From Lachnospiraceae bacterium UBA4631 (GTDB taxonomy: Bacteria > Bacillota > Clostridia > Lachnospirales > Lachnospiraceae), in NCBI GenBank assembly GCA_002406015.1, contig DHMX01000022.1:62001-126000 (forward strand): a DNA stretch of 64,000 nucleotides, given 5' to 3'. The notes beneath the pieces are model-generated. The model had not been told where the DNA came from. It was given only the letters and a program-made list of their open reading frames with translations, and made no database searches. Positions 25,722 to 35,111 of the stretch are shown in pieces; position 1 is the stretch's first letter; each line of letters starts with the position of its first letter. The position numbers and the translations under genes were made by a program.

Positions 25722-26159
25722 ATGGGGATGTTTGATGGAATGAACGTGAGTGCAACCGGTATGACAGCACAGCGTTTCCGAATGGATGTAATTTCAGAAA
25801 ATATTGCAAATGTAAATACAACCCGTGATGAAAACGGAAATGTGTATCGTCGGAAAACGGTGGTATTCAGTGAGAAAAACTCTCTGAACTTCGGGGATAC
25901 CTTATATAACAGTCTGAACGTGTATAAGCCGGATGGGGTTCGCGTAACACACGTTGTCACAGACCAGTCAGATTTGAAGATGGTATATGACCCGACGAAT
26001 CCGGACGCAGACGAGAATGGATATGTGTCTTATCCGAATGTAGATGCAGTTACGGAAATGACGAACATGATAGATGCCAGCCGGGCTTATGAGGCAAACG
26101 TAACAGCGTTTAATGCAGCAAAAGCAATTGCGGTAAAAGGTTTGGAATTAATGAACTAA
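25722..26159 (+). CDS. flgC: flagellar proximal rod protein FlgC
   Basis: Rod subunit with the N-terminal flg_bb_rod motif (ATGMTAQRFRMDVISENIAN) and the C-terminal EMTNMIDASRAYEANVTAFN that packs in the rod coiled coil. At 145 residues it matches the family. AAGGAGG precedes the start. Confidence 0.95.
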   Translation: MGMFDGMNVSATGMTAQRFRMDVISENIANVNTTRDENGNVYRRKTVVFSEKNSLNFGDTLYNSLNVYKPDGVRVTHVVTDQSDLKMVYDPTNPDADENGYVSYPNVDAVTEMTNMIDASRAYEANVTAFNAAKAIAVKGLELMN

Positions 26160-26192
26160 TTATAAGGATGACAGAATAGGGAGAGATATAGT

Positions 26193-26504
26193 ATGGACAT
26201 TACGTCTATTTCAGCACTTGATAGTAGTATTGGGTTATCAACCCCGGCAAATAAGAATATAACAACGGATAATACAGAAGCATTTGATACGCTTTTGAAC
26301 TCTGCACTCAGCATGTATTCCGAGGCAGATAAGCTTCAGAAAAATGCGGAAACGGCAGAATTGAATTTTGCAATGGGGTATTCAAGCAATACACATGATT
26401 TGGCATTGGCACAGAAAAAAGCAAGTATTGCAATACAATATACGGTAAAGGTGACGAATAAGGTACTGGATGCTTATAAAGAAATTATGAACATACAGTT
26501 GTAA
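26193..26504 (+). CDS. fliE: MS ring-rod junction protein FliE
   Basis: Small helical protein that joins the MS ring to the rod and is needed for rod export. The C-terminal part (HDLALAQKKASIAIQYTVKV) is the conserved FliE signature. At 103 residues it is normal. It lies between flgC and fliF, the universal order in Firmicutes. Confidence 0.93.
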   Translation: MDITSISALDSSIGLSTPANKNITTDNTEAFDTLLNSALSMYSEADKLQKNAETAELNFAMGYSSNTHDLALAQKKASIAIQYTVKVTNKVLDAYKEIMNIQL

Positions 26505-26532
26505 TTAGAAAACACTTATTCATGGTAAAACG

Positions 26533-28149
26533 ATGGACAAAATAAAAGAATTTCTGAAAGGATTTCAGGCGAAGTTTCTGGAATTCTGGAATAAATATTC
26601 AAGTAAACAAAAAACGATTATAATTTCAGTGCTGGCAGTAGTAATATTTACTCTGGTAGCCTTGATTTGGTTTACAACAAGGACAAAGTATGTAGCACTG
26701 GCAACCTTTGAATCAACCGCAGATGCAGCGGCTGCAAGAGGGTATCTGGATGACAGTGATACGAACTTTAATTACCAATTGTCAAATGATGCATTGACGC
26801 TCATGGTTGATGAAAAGCAGTTATCGGAAGCAAGACTGGTATTAGGTGAAAACGGAGTATCAGAGACTGCAAAGGAAGATTATTCGTTTGTATTTGATAA
26901 CAGCTTCACGACAACCGATACCGAGCGGCGTTTAAAGGCGAAGATTAGCCTGCAGAATAGTATGGCAACAGATATTCAGACGATTGACGGTATCAAATCC
27001 GCGGCAGTAAGAATTAACCTTCCGGATACTACCCGTACCTTGTTTGAAAATGAAGAACAGGCATCTGCAAGTATTATGCTGACAACCACACAGGATTTGT
27101 CACAGGAGAACGTGGATGCGATTGCAAATTATGTTGCAAATGCACTGGGAAACCGGAATACCGATAACATACGGATTGTAGACCAGAGAGGACAACTGCT
27201 CTTTGAGGGTGGAGACAGTGCAACCGGTTCCGTTGCATCCAACAATAAGATTCGGAATGAGGTTATCAGCAGTATTGAGAATAATATCCGTTCCCTGCTG
27301 GTATCCGGATTATATGATGATGCACAGGTTATGACGAATCTGGATATTCAATTGGACGAGACTACCATCGAAAAGACAGAATACGATACGTTCCAGGACG
27401 GAGCAAACGGTCCTAGAAATTCCTACTATCTGTATAATGCACAGAATGTATCCAATGCCGGAGGGGTTCCGGGAACGGATACCAATGACGGAGACATTAA
27501 CAGCTATGATATATACACCGGGGAATATGGGGATTCTACCATACAGGTGTTACAGGAAAAATATGATACCGATAAGACAGTGACTACAACCAGAAAAGCA
27601 ATCGGTGCCGTGAATCCGGATGATTCCTCAGTATCCATTATATTGACCCAGTATGTGGAATATGATGAAAAGCAAATGAAGGAGCAGGGGCTTTTAAGTG
27701 GTACAACCTTTGCTGAATTTCAGGCACAAAACAGTGATAAGGTTCAGATTGATGTAGACGAAGCAATGTATGAGGTTGTTTCCAATGCAACCGGAATCAA
27801 GACAAAGAATATTACCATTATTGCATATCAGGTACCGTTATTCTATCCGAAGGAAAGTGCCGGCGTGTCCATGTCAAATATCCTTCAGATTATGCTGGTA
27901 ATTCTGATTGTTGCATTGTTGCTCTTTGTAGTATTGAAGGGTATGAAGCCGGCAGAGGTTACGGAATTAGAGCCGGAATTATCGGTAGAAGCATTATTAG
28001 CTACAACGAAGGAAAATCAGAATTTGGAAGATATTGAATTAAATGAGAAGACTGCAACCAGACAACGGATTGAGAAATTTGTGGAAGAAAATCCGGAGGC
28101 GGTCGCACAGTTATTGCGGAACTGGTTGAATGATGATGATTGGGAGTGA
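26533..28149 (+). CDS. fliF: flagellar MS-ring protein FliF
   Basis: Forms the membrane ring on which the rotor is built. Two membrane helices (about residues 26-48 and 447-466) flank a large external ring-building-motif region with YscJ-like features. The C-terminal tail QLLRNWLNDDDWE is the FliG-binding segment. Length 538 residues is normal. The start codon at 26533 has no good Shine-Dalgarno sequence (GGTAAAACG only), which is unusual in this operon and may lower its translation. Confidence 0.94.
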   Translation: MDKIKEFLKGFQAKFLEFWNKYSSKQKTIIISVLAVVIFTLVALIWFTTRTKYVALATFESTADAAAARGYLDDSDTNFNYQLSNDALTLMVDEKQLSEARLVLGENGVSETAKEDYSFVFDNSFTTTDTERRLKAKISLQNSMATDIQTIDGIKSAAVRINLPDTTRTLFENEEQASASIMLTTTQDLSQENVDAIANYVANALGNRNTDNIRIVDQRGQLLFEGGDSATGSVASNNKIRNEVISSIENNIRSLLVSGLYDDAQVMTNLDIQLDETTIEKTEYDTFQDGANGPRNSYYLYNAQNVSNAGGVPGTDTNDGDINSYDIYTGEYGDSTIQVLQEKYDTDKTVTTTRKAIGAVNPDDSSVSIILTQYVEYDEKQMKEQGLLSGTTFAEFQAQNSDKVQIDVDEAMYEVVSNATGIKTKNITIIAYQVPLFYPKESAGVSMSNILQIMLVILIVALLLFVVLKGMKPAEVTELEPELSVEALLATTKENQNLEDIELNEKTATRQRIEKFVEENPEAVAQLLRNWLNDDDWE

Positions 28150-28155
28150 TAGAAT

Positions 28156-29169
28156 ATGTCAACAGCAAGTGAAGGACTAAATGGAGTACAGAAAGCGGCA
28201 ATTCTTTTGATTGCTTTAGGGCCGGAAATGTCAGCGAATATCTTCAAGCATCTGAAGGATGATGAAATTGAACAGTTGACATTGGAAATCGCAAATACCA
28301 GAAGCGTATCACCTGCGGTCAAGGATGAAGTCATGGATGAATTTTATGAGGTGTGTCTGGCACAGCAGTATATTGCAGAGGGTGGTATCGGATATGCAAA
28401 AGATTTGCTGGACAAAGCACTGGGCGAAGAGCGGGCACAAGAGGTTATTGGCCGCTTAACGGCTTCCTTGCAGGTTCGTCCGTTTGAATTTGTACGGAAA
28501 GCAGATGCCAGTCAGTTATTGAACTTTATACAGGATGAGCATCCACAGACCATTGCTTTGATTTTGTCGTATCTTCCGGCAACACAGGCGGCGGCAGTGA
28601 TTGGTTCATTGCCACCGGAAAAACAGTCCGATGTTGCAAAGCGTATTGCTACCATGGACCGTACCTCGCCGGATGTTATTAAAGAGGTGGAGGATATTCT
28701 GGAGCGGAAGCTTGCATCCTTAGTAAATCAGGATTACACCATTGTCGGTGGCGTAGATTCGATTGTCAACATCTTGAATACGGTTGACCGTGGAACTGAA
28801 AAACATATTATGGAAACCTTGGAAGTAGAGGAACCGGAATTGGCAGACGAAATTCGGCGTAAAATGTTCGTATTCGAGGATATTCTTACTCTGGATAATC
28901 GTGCAATCCAGACCGTCCTCAGAGATGTGGATAATAATGAACTGGCAATTGCACTTAAGAATGCAAATGAAGATGTACAGAATGTTATCTTCAGCAACCT
29001 GTCTTCACGACTGGCTGCCATGATTAAGGAAGATATGGAATACATGGGTCCTGTTCGATTGAAGGATGTTGAAGATGCACAGCAGAAGATTGTAAATATT
29101 ATCCGTAAGCTGGAAGATTCGGGAGATATTGTAATTTCTCGTGGCGGAGGTGACGAGATAATTGTCTAA
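28156..29169 (+). CDS. fliG: flagellar motor switch protein FliG
   Basis: Rotor protein that interacts with MotA. Three armadillo-like FliG domains are evident; the middle one carries the conserved EHPQTIALILSYLP, and the C-terminal part includes the charged torque helix (LDNRAIQTVLRDVDNNELAIAL). Length 337 residues is normal. It overlaps fliH by eight bases. Confidence 0.96.
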   Translation: MSTASEGLNGVQKAAILLIALGPEMSANIFKHLKDDEIEQLTLEIANTRSVSPAVKDEVMDEFYEVCLAQQYIAEGGIGYAKDLLDKALGEERAQEVIGRLTASLQVRPFEFVRKADASQLLNFIQDEHPQTIALILSYLPATQAAAVIGSLPPEKQSDVAKRIATMDRTSPDVIKEVEDILERKLASLVNQDYTIVGGVDSIVNILNTVDRGTEKHIMETLEVEEPELADEIRRKMFVFEDILTLDNRAIQTVLRDVDNNELAIALKNANEDVQNVIFSNLSSRLAAMIKEDMEYMGPVRLKDVEDAQQKIVNIIRKLEDSGDIVISRGGGDEIIV

Positions 29170-29971
29170 TTTGTATAAATCCGGATTTGTGTCCTTTGCC
29201 AGAGATAATACATTAGTAATTGATGCAAATAAAAATCATGTGATCCGTCAATTAGAGGAACAGAAGGAACGTCAGAAGCAGCAGGAAGCAGAAATGGCGG
29301 CTGCTGAAAGCTCTGAGGGATTAGAATCGACATTTCAGGCATTAGAGGTTGAAAATATTGATATGACTGAGGTGCGGGAGCAGGCAAATGCAGTATTTGA
29401 AGATGCACAGGCTGCGGCAGAACGGTTGTTAGAGGATGCCCGGGCAAAAGCCCTCATTATAAAGGAAGAAGCAGCACAGACCGGCCATGAAGAAGGATAC
29501 CGGAAGGGAATGGAGGCTGCACAGAGCCAACTGGCAGCACAGGAGGCAGAGCTTCAGGAGCATTATGACCGGATACGCCAGCAATTAGAAGATGATTACG
29601 AGGCAGAACTAAAGGCGGCAGAGCCGAAGCTGGTAGATGTTGTCTGCCGGGTATTACACAAGATAACAGGTGTGTTAGTGGAAGATTACAGTGATGTAAT
29701 GGTTCACATAATTGATAATACATTACAGGGAATGGATAATTGCAAGAAATTGTCCATTAAGGTGTCAGAGGATGATTATGCGGAAGTATATAGCCGCATG
29801 GACTGGTTACAGCAGCAGGTTAATTCCAATGTAGAAATGGAATTGATTGCAGATACCAAGCTTGCCAGATACCAGTGTATCATCGAAACCGAGACCGGAA
29901 TTATTAACTGTAGTCTGGAGGAACAGTTAAAGCATCTGATAACCTCCTTGAAATTACTGGCACAGATATAG
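29162..29971 (+). CDS. fliH: flagellar export regulator FliH (TTG start)
   Basis: Peripheral stalk-like partner of the FliI ATPase. The middle is a long, Glu/Gln/Ala-rich coiled coil, including a GHEEGYRKGMEAAQ G-x3-G-type stretch; the C-terminal FliH/YscL domain follows. The start is a TTG at 29162, supported by GGAGGTG at about 29145-29151 and by the position of homologous N-termini; there is no suitable ATG. It overlaps the end of fliG. Confidence 0.88.
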   Translation: MSNLYKSGFVSFARDNTLVIDANKNHVIRQLEEQKERQKQQEAEMAAAESSEGLESTFQALEVENIDMTEVREQANAVFEDAQAAAERLLEDARAKALIIKEEAAQTGHEEGYRKGMEAAQSQLAAQEAELQEHYDRIRQQLEDDYEAELKAAEPKLVDVVCRVLHKITGVLVEDYSDVMVHIIDNTLQGMDNCKKLSIKVSEDDYAEVYSRMDWLQQQVNSNVEMELIADTKLARYQCIIETETGIINCSLEEQLKHLITSLKLLAQI

Positions 29972-29979
29972 GAGAGAAA

Positions 29980-31284
29980 ATGCTTAACATTGAAAAATAT
30001 GAAGCGTTGCTTTCACAATCCTTTACCAAGGAGCTGGGAAAGGTAACGAAGGTGGTAGGACTTACAATTGAATCAGCGGGACCGGCTTCAAAGCTGAATG
30101 ATTTGTGCGTAATTACATCCAAGGATGGTACACAACAGGTCAATGCAGAGGTAGTGGGATTTCGGGAAAACCGTATTTTACTGATGCCGTTTGATTCGGT
30201 AGGAGGAATCGGAATCGGTGCTACGGTAGAAAATACCGGGAATCCGTTTCAGGTCTATGTAGGACCGGAGTTGTTAGGTGAGGTGCTGGATGGTTTGGGA
30301 CATCCCATGGATGGCTCCACACTGGTTTTGCCGGACACCTATCCGGTAGAATGTCCGCCGCCGGACCCGATGAAGCGGAAACTGATTTCAGAGGTGCTTC
30401 CGTTAGGAGTAAAGGCAGTCGATGGACTGCTTACCATAGGAAAGGGACAGCGAATCGGAATCTTTGCAGGAAGTGGTGTTGGAAAGAGTACCCTTCTTGG
30501 AATGTTTGCAAGAAATACAAGGGCTGATATTAACGTAATTGCCCTAATCGGAGAACGAGGCAGAGAGGTTGGAGAATTTATACAACGAGACTTAGGAGAA
30601 GAAGGTATGCAACGCTCCGTATTGGTAGTGGCAACCTCGGATAAGCCTGCGTTAATACGAAATAAAGCCGCAAAAACGGCAACTGCGATTGCAGAGTATT
30701 TCAGGGATCAGGGTAAGGATGTTTTACTTATGATGGATTCCTTGACCCGATTCTCAATGGCACAAAGGGAGATAGGACTTGCATCCGGGGAACCTCCTGT
30801 TACCAGAGGGTATCCGCCAAGTGTATATTCCGAGATGCCAAAGCTGTTAGAGCGTGCCGGTAATACGGAAAAAGGCTCAATTACAGGACTGTATACCGTA
30901 TTGGTAGACGGTGATGACTTTAACGAGCCGATTACCGATACCGCCAGAGGTATTCTGGATGGACATATTATATTGTCCAGAAAGCTGGGGCATAAGAATC
31001 ATTACCCTGCCATTGATGTATTACAGAGTATATCCCGGTGTATGAGCCAGATTACAGAAAAAGAACATAAGGCATTGGCAGGTAAGCTTAAAAATGTACT
31101 TGCGACCTATAGTGAAGCAGAGGATTTGATTAATATCGGTGCATACAAAGCCGGCTCCAATCCGGATATTGATTACGCAATTACAAAGATTAAGGATGTA
31201 AATGAGTTTCTGATGCAGGATGTGGACAGTAAATATTCGTTTGAAGAAGAGTTAGAGCTGTTAAGACGGATATTTGAGGAATAG
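29980..31284 (+). CDS. fliI: flagellar export ATPase FliI
   Basis: F1-beta-like ATPase energising substrate entry into the flagellar type III apparatus. Walker A GSGVGKST is at about residues 164-171, Walker B DVLLMMDSLTRF near 245-256, and the family motif ERGREVGEF lies between. The 434-residue length is standard. It lies between fliH and fliJ, its two complex partners. Confidence 0.96.
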   Translation: MLNIEKYEALLSQSFTKELGKVTKVVGLTIESAGPASKLNDLCVITSKDGTQQVNAEVVGFRENRILLMPFDSVGGIGIGATVENTGNPFQVYVGPELLGEVLDGLGHPMDGSTLVLPDTYPVECPPPDPMKRKLISEVLPLGVKAVDGLLTIGKGQRIGIFAGSGVGKSTLLGMFARNTRADINVIALIGERGREVGEFIQRDLGEEGMQRSVLVVATSDKPALIRNKAAKTATAIAEYFRDQGKDVLLMMDSLTRFSMAQREIGLASGEPPVTRGYPPSVYSEMPKLLERAGNTEKGSITGLYTVLVDGDDFNEPITDTARGILDGHIILSRKLGHKNHYPAIDVLQSISRCMSQITEKEHKALAGKLKNVLATYSEAEDLINIGAYKAGSNPDIDYAITKIKDVNEFLMQDVDSKYSFEEELELLRRIFEE

Positions 31285-31297
31285 TGAGTGAAGGTAT

Positions 31298-31750
31298 ATG
31301 GCAAAATTTCAGTATCGGATGCAAAATATACTTAATATTAAATATAAGCTGGAGGAACAGGCAAAGCAGGTATTTTCACAGGCACAGAGCCGTTACCAGC
31401 AGGAGCTGAATAAGTTAGAAGTATTAAAGCAGAGAAAGTCAGCTTATCAGGAAGAAATGCGGAGCTATGCAAGGAAGAAGTTAAATATCCGGGAACTGGA
31501 ACGCTGTAATCAATCGATAAAGATATTAGATGAAGCAATCAAAGAACAAAAGGAACAGGTATTTCGTGCAATGGCAGACATGGACCGGGCAAGAGAACAG
31601 TTGCGGGCGGTTATGCAGGAGCGAAAGACACATGAAAAATTAAAGGAACATCAGTTTGAAGCATTCAAACAGGAATTGAATGCAGAGGAAATGAAGGAAA
31701 TCGACCAATTGGTCAGTTACCAGCATAATGTTCCGAAGGAAGGAGAATAG
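31298..31750 (+). CDS. fliJ: flagellar export chaperone FliJ
   Basis: A 150-residue antiparallel coiled-coil protein that inserts in the FliI hexamer like F1 gamma. It begins with FQYRMQNILNIKYKLEEQAK, a typical FliJ start, and is rich in Lys, Glu and Gln throughout. Position between fliI and the ylxF-like gene is as in Bacillus. Confidence 0.9.
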   Translation: MAKFQYRMQNILNIKYKLEEQAKQVFSQAQSRYQQELNKLEVLKQRKSAYQEEMRSYARKKLNIRELERCNQSIKILDEAIKEQKEQVFRAMADMDRAREQLRAVMQERKTHEKLKEHQFEAFKQELNAEEMKEIDQLVSYQHNVPKEGE

Positions 31751-31753
31751 TAC

Positions 31754-32479
31754 ATGGCAAAGGAGAAAGAAGAAGGTGCAGGCGGTAAAATACTTTCCGT
31801 TGTGATTATCTTTTTGATTGTAGTTGTGTGGCTGGCTGCCATGATTATATTAATAAAATTAGATGTAGGACATTTCGGAAGCAAGGTATTAAGACCGGTG
31901 CTAAAGGATGTTCCGGTTGTAAATATGATTCTTCCGGCAGCTTCGGATGAGGAAGCGGCAAATGAAACGGATTTGCCGTATAAAACGCTTGCGGAGGCAC
32001 TGGACCGGATTCAGGTCTTAGAGGCACAGACAACTGCAGATGCAGCAACCATTCAGCAGCAAACAGAGGAATTGCAGGAAAAAGACAACGAAATTGCAAG
32101 ACTGGAAACCTTTGAAAAGGACCAACAGGCATTTGAAGAGGAAAAAAATCGATTTTATGATGAAATTGTGAATGGAAATTCCGCTCCGGATGTCGATACA
32201 TATATTGAATGGTATGAATCCATTGATGCAGAGGCGGCAGAACAAATATACCGTCAGGTTGTCGGTCAGCAAGCACAGGATGATAAGATTAAAGAGCTGG
32301 CAACCACCTATGCGGATATGGACCCGAAAGCGGCCGCTGATATTTTACAGACTATGAGCGGTAATCTGGATACGGTAGCAAAGATTATGGATAATATGCC
32401 GACCTCGGATAAGGCAGAAATTCTGGCAGAGATGGAGCCTGAATTTGCGGCTAATATTACCAAAAAGCTAATGCCGTAA
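31754..32479 (+). CDS. YlxF/MotE-like membrane protein
   Basis: One N-terminal helix (about residues 12-33), an external coiled coil (about 80-145) and a C-terminal MgtE-N-like segment ending in PEFAANITKKLMP. This layout is that of the MotE/COG3334 group, which includes B. subtilis YlxF at the same place in the operon and MotE, a flagellar-motor chaperone in Sinorhizobium. A role in motor or export assembly is inferred from these relatives. AAGGAG precedes the start three bases after fliJ. Confidence 0.8.
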   Translation: MAKEKEEGAGGKILSVVIIFLIVVVWLAAMIILIKLDVGHFGSKVLRPVLKDVPVVNMILPAASDEEAANETDLPYKTLAEALDRIQVLEAQTTADAATIQQQTEELQEKDNEIARLETFEKDQQAFEEEKNRFYDEIVNGNSAPDVDTYIEWYESIDAEAAEQIYRQVVGQQAQDDKIKELATTYADMDPKAAADILQTMSGNLDTVAKIMDNMPTSDKAEILAEMEPEFAANITKKLMP

Positions 32480-32541
32480 CATACGCTATCTATATGCTTA
32501 GCATAATTTGATAGAAAATAAAACAGAAAGGAGGAGACCAT

Positions 32542-33939
32542 ATGATAACACAGGGAGCAAGTCTGGCAAATCTGACAACCGCAGTTTCCGGACGGCAAAC
32601 CAAGAGCAAGGATGTAATCAGTCTGACCGATTCATTTCAGAATTATGTAGCAAATGCAGGCGGTCTGGCACAACAGACAGGACGTACGGATGCAGGTGTT
32701 ACGGAGCAGTCACAAAAGACAAAGCCGTATCAACGAACCGTATATGAAAAGGAAACCGTAGGCAGCGAGCAATCATCTGTGAAACGGGATATATTATCCA
32801 ATGTCCGTAATTCAAAGTCAATGAAACAGGAAGATACAGACATCGATACAGCACAGGCATTGGAAGAGGATATTCGTTCCTTGCTAAAGGAAGAGCTTGG
32901 CATGGATGATGCAGAGCTGGATACAATCTTAGCAGAGCTGAATCTGAATGTATTTGAGCTTTTACAGCCGGAGAATTTACAGGCATTTTTGCTGACGGCA
33001 ACAGAGGCAGAACCGATAGAGCTGATTACCAACCGTGCATTGGCAGATATGATGCAGGCGTTGAGTGCAGGCATAAATGAGCGGATGGATGCTTACGGAA
33101 TTACAGAGGAAGCCGCAAAACAGCTTGCATTGCAGGCACTTTCACAGGCAGAGCCTTCCCAGTCAGAAACGCAGGCAGAGATTCCGGTTATGCAGCAGGA
33201 AGTTGTAGAGGATGCCGCACAGGAAGTACCGGTGCAGGAAGAATCAGAGGCTTCGATAAGAAACCAGAAGCCGGAAGCGGAAGTGCAGACAGAAGAAGCC
33301 GATGGCTTTAGCGTACAGGAGCCGGAAACAGGAATTACCGTACAGGTGCAGAGCGGTCACAAGATGAACGGACAGCATCAGCAGCAAGCTTCATCCGAAG
33401 CGTCGCAGCAGGGTATTGCAGCGGACATTGTAAATCAATTGTCACAGGCAGTACAAGAGGTTACCGAAAGCGGTTCCGCATCATTTACAGATGTTCAGCA
33501 GGCAGAGATTATACAACAGGTAATTGAACGTATTCGCGTTACTTCCGGAACCGATATGAACCGGATGGAATTACAGTTATATCCGGAGCATCTTGGAAGA
33601 TTGCAGATACAGGTTATGATGAAGAATGGTGTACTTACAGCACAGATTCATGCAGAAACCGAAATGGCGAAGGAAGCAATTGAAAGTCAGCTGCAGCAGC
33701 TAAAGGAAACATTCCAGGAAAAGCAGCTTCAGGTAGAGGCGGTAGAGGTCAGTGTAGCAACCTCTGATTTCAAAAGAGAGCAGGAGCGGCAGGATACCAC
33801 CAAGGATGAACAGCAGCTTCGTTCAGGACGTTCCAGAGGCAGCTTAAGAGGTCTGGATGCTTCATTTGAAGAAGTGGAAGAAGGCGAACAGCAGGAGCGG
33901 CTTGAGGCTCAGGGTGCCAGTGTAGAGTTCACAGCATAA
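32542..33939 (+). CDS. fliK: flagellar hook-length control protein FliK
   Basis: Molecular ruler that is secreted during hook growth and switches export specificity through FlhB. The N-terminal and middle parts are low-complexity, rich in Gln, Glu and Ala, as usual for the ruler. The C-terminal Flg_hook domain carries MELQLYPEHLGRLQIQVMMK (near residues 337-356). Its length (465) would help set the hook length. The start has AAAGGAGG. Confidence 0.92.
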   Translation: MITQGASLANLTTAVSGRQTKSKDVISLTDSFQNYVANAGGLAQQTGRTDAGVTEQSQKTKPYQRTVYEKETVGSEQSSVKRDILSNVRNSKSMKQEDTDIDTAQALEEDIRSLLKEELGMDDAELDTILAELNLNVFELLQPENLQAFLLTATEAEPIELITNRALADMMQALSAGINERMDAYGITEEAAKQLALQALSQAEPSQSETQAEIPVMQQEVVEDAAQEVPVQEESEASIRNQKPEAEVQTEEADGFSVQEPETGITVQVQSGHKMNGQHQQQASSEASQQGIAADIVNQLSQAVQEVTESGSASFTDVQQAEIIQQVIERIRVTSGTDMNRMELQLYPEHLGRLQIQVMMKNGVLTAQIHAETEMAKEAIESQLQQLKETFQEKQLQVEAVEVSVATSDFKREQERQDTTKDEQQLRSGRSRGSLRGLDASFEEVEEGEQQERLEAQGASVEFTA

Positions 33940-33966
33940 ACACAAGTAGCTTGCAAGCATAGCAGG

Positions 33967-34012
33967 AAACAAAGTAAAGTACAAAGCAAAGTAAAGTACA
34001 AAACAAAGTAAT
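33967..34012 (+). repeat. short tandem repeat, about 17 bp x 2.7
   Basis: Two and a half copies of AAAGCAAAGTAAAGTAC (33967-34012, minor variants) lie in the fliK-flgD gap, just after a GCTTGCAAGC palindrome. This is one of the few true spacers inside the operon; it may alter message folding before flgD. Confidence 0.6.
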
Positions 34013-34044
34013 AGCAGAAATAAAATATGAAAGGAGATGGCAAT

Positions 34045-34578
34045 ATGGCAGTTAGTGGTATAGATACCTCTATGGCAAATACCGTTACTAAGAAATCAGA
34101 TACAACCAATGGAAGTAACTTAGACAAGGATGCATTTTTGCAGCTTCTGGTAACACAGATGCAGTATCAGGACCCGTTGCAGCCGACCGATAACACAGAA
34201 TATATGTCGCAGTTAGCACAATTTTCTGAGATGGAGGCAATGAATAATCTGAATACAGCTTATTCCAATTCACAGGCATTGAGCTTGGTTGGTGAATATG
34301 TAATACTGAATACCAAGGATGCTTCCGGAAATATAAAGCAGGTTGGCGGATTGGTACAGTATGTTACAATCAGTAATAATCAGGCATTGCTACGTGTAAA
34401 TGATGAATACTACACCATGGATGAGTTCGATTCCGTAGTTGATTTTGATTATATTGAGTACATAAATAAGAAAAATAATGAAGCAAACGGAACCGATAGT
34501 GATAACAGTACCGATACGGATAATAGTACCGATACAGACACCGATTCCAAGACAGACGAAACAACCGGTACAGAATAG
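34045..34578 (+). CDS. flgD: hook-capping protein FlgD
   Basis: Scaffold that caps the growing hook. The conserved core KDAFLQLLVTQMQYQDPLQP followed by ETDNTEYMSQLAQFSEMEAM-like sequence is at about residues 27-70. The end is a run of Thr/Asp/Ser repeats (about the last 30 residues), and there is no full FlgD Tudor/Ig extension, as in other Firmicutes. The ATG at 34045 has AAAGGAG; the ATG at 34027 lies in front of that site. Confidence 0.92.
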   Translation: MAVSGIDTSMANTVTKKSDTTNGSNLDKDAFLQLLVTQMQYQDPLQPTDNTEYMSQLAQFSEMEAMNNLNTAYSNSQALSLVGEYVILNTKDASGNIKQVGGLVQYVTISNNQALLRVNDEYYTMDEFDSVVDFDYIEYINKKNNEANGTDSDNSTDTDNSTDTDTDSKTDETTGTE

Positions 34579-34618
34579 GATGCACAAGCAGATGGAGGTC
34601 TGAAAAGGAGAGGATTGC

Positions 34619-35035
34619 ATGAATCAGATTGGAACCTCTATGTACTCCATTAATCAGGCGGCAGATACATACCTGAAGCAAAAGCAGAAGCCGGCCACAG
34701 AGGCAACGATAAGCAGTGCGGATAGCTTTCAGCAGGTGTTAAAAACCAAACGGAATGAATATCTGCAACAGGAATCTGCGGAGGGAGTAGTATTTTCCAA
34801 GCATGCGAATGAACGGTTAAACAGCCGTAACATTCAATTGACAGAGAAGCAGATGCATCGTCTGAATGAAGGAATAGAACAGGCAAGAGGTAAAAAAATT
34901 AAAGAATCTCTGGTTATGCTGGACAATCTGGCATTTGTGGTAAATGTTAATAACAATACCGTAATTACTGCATTAGACCAGAAGGGCGAAACCAGTCACG
35001 TATTTACAAACATTGACGGAGCTGTAATTGTATAA
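34619..35035 (+). CDS. flagellar operon protein of TIGR02530 type
   Basis: A 138-residue protein of a family found only in flagellar operons of Firmicutes and relatives, between flgD and flgE. The conserved core is FSKHANERLNSRNIQLTEKQ, followed by NLAFVVNVNNNTVITALDQK. No biochemical function is known; position suggests a hook-assembly role. AAAGGAG precedes the ATG. Confidence 0.82.
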   Translation: MNQIGTSMYSINQAADTYLKQKQKPATEATISSADSFQQVLKTKRNEYLQQESAEGVVFSKHANERLNSRNIQLTEKQMHRLNEGIEQARGKKIKESLVMLDNLAFVVNVNNNTVITALDQKGETSHVFTNIDGAVIV

Positions 35036-35111
35036 GCTGGACCGAAAGGAAGCTTGAGATTCCGGATTGACAGAAGGAATCATTACAGAAAGTATAAGGA
35101 GGTCATGAATT

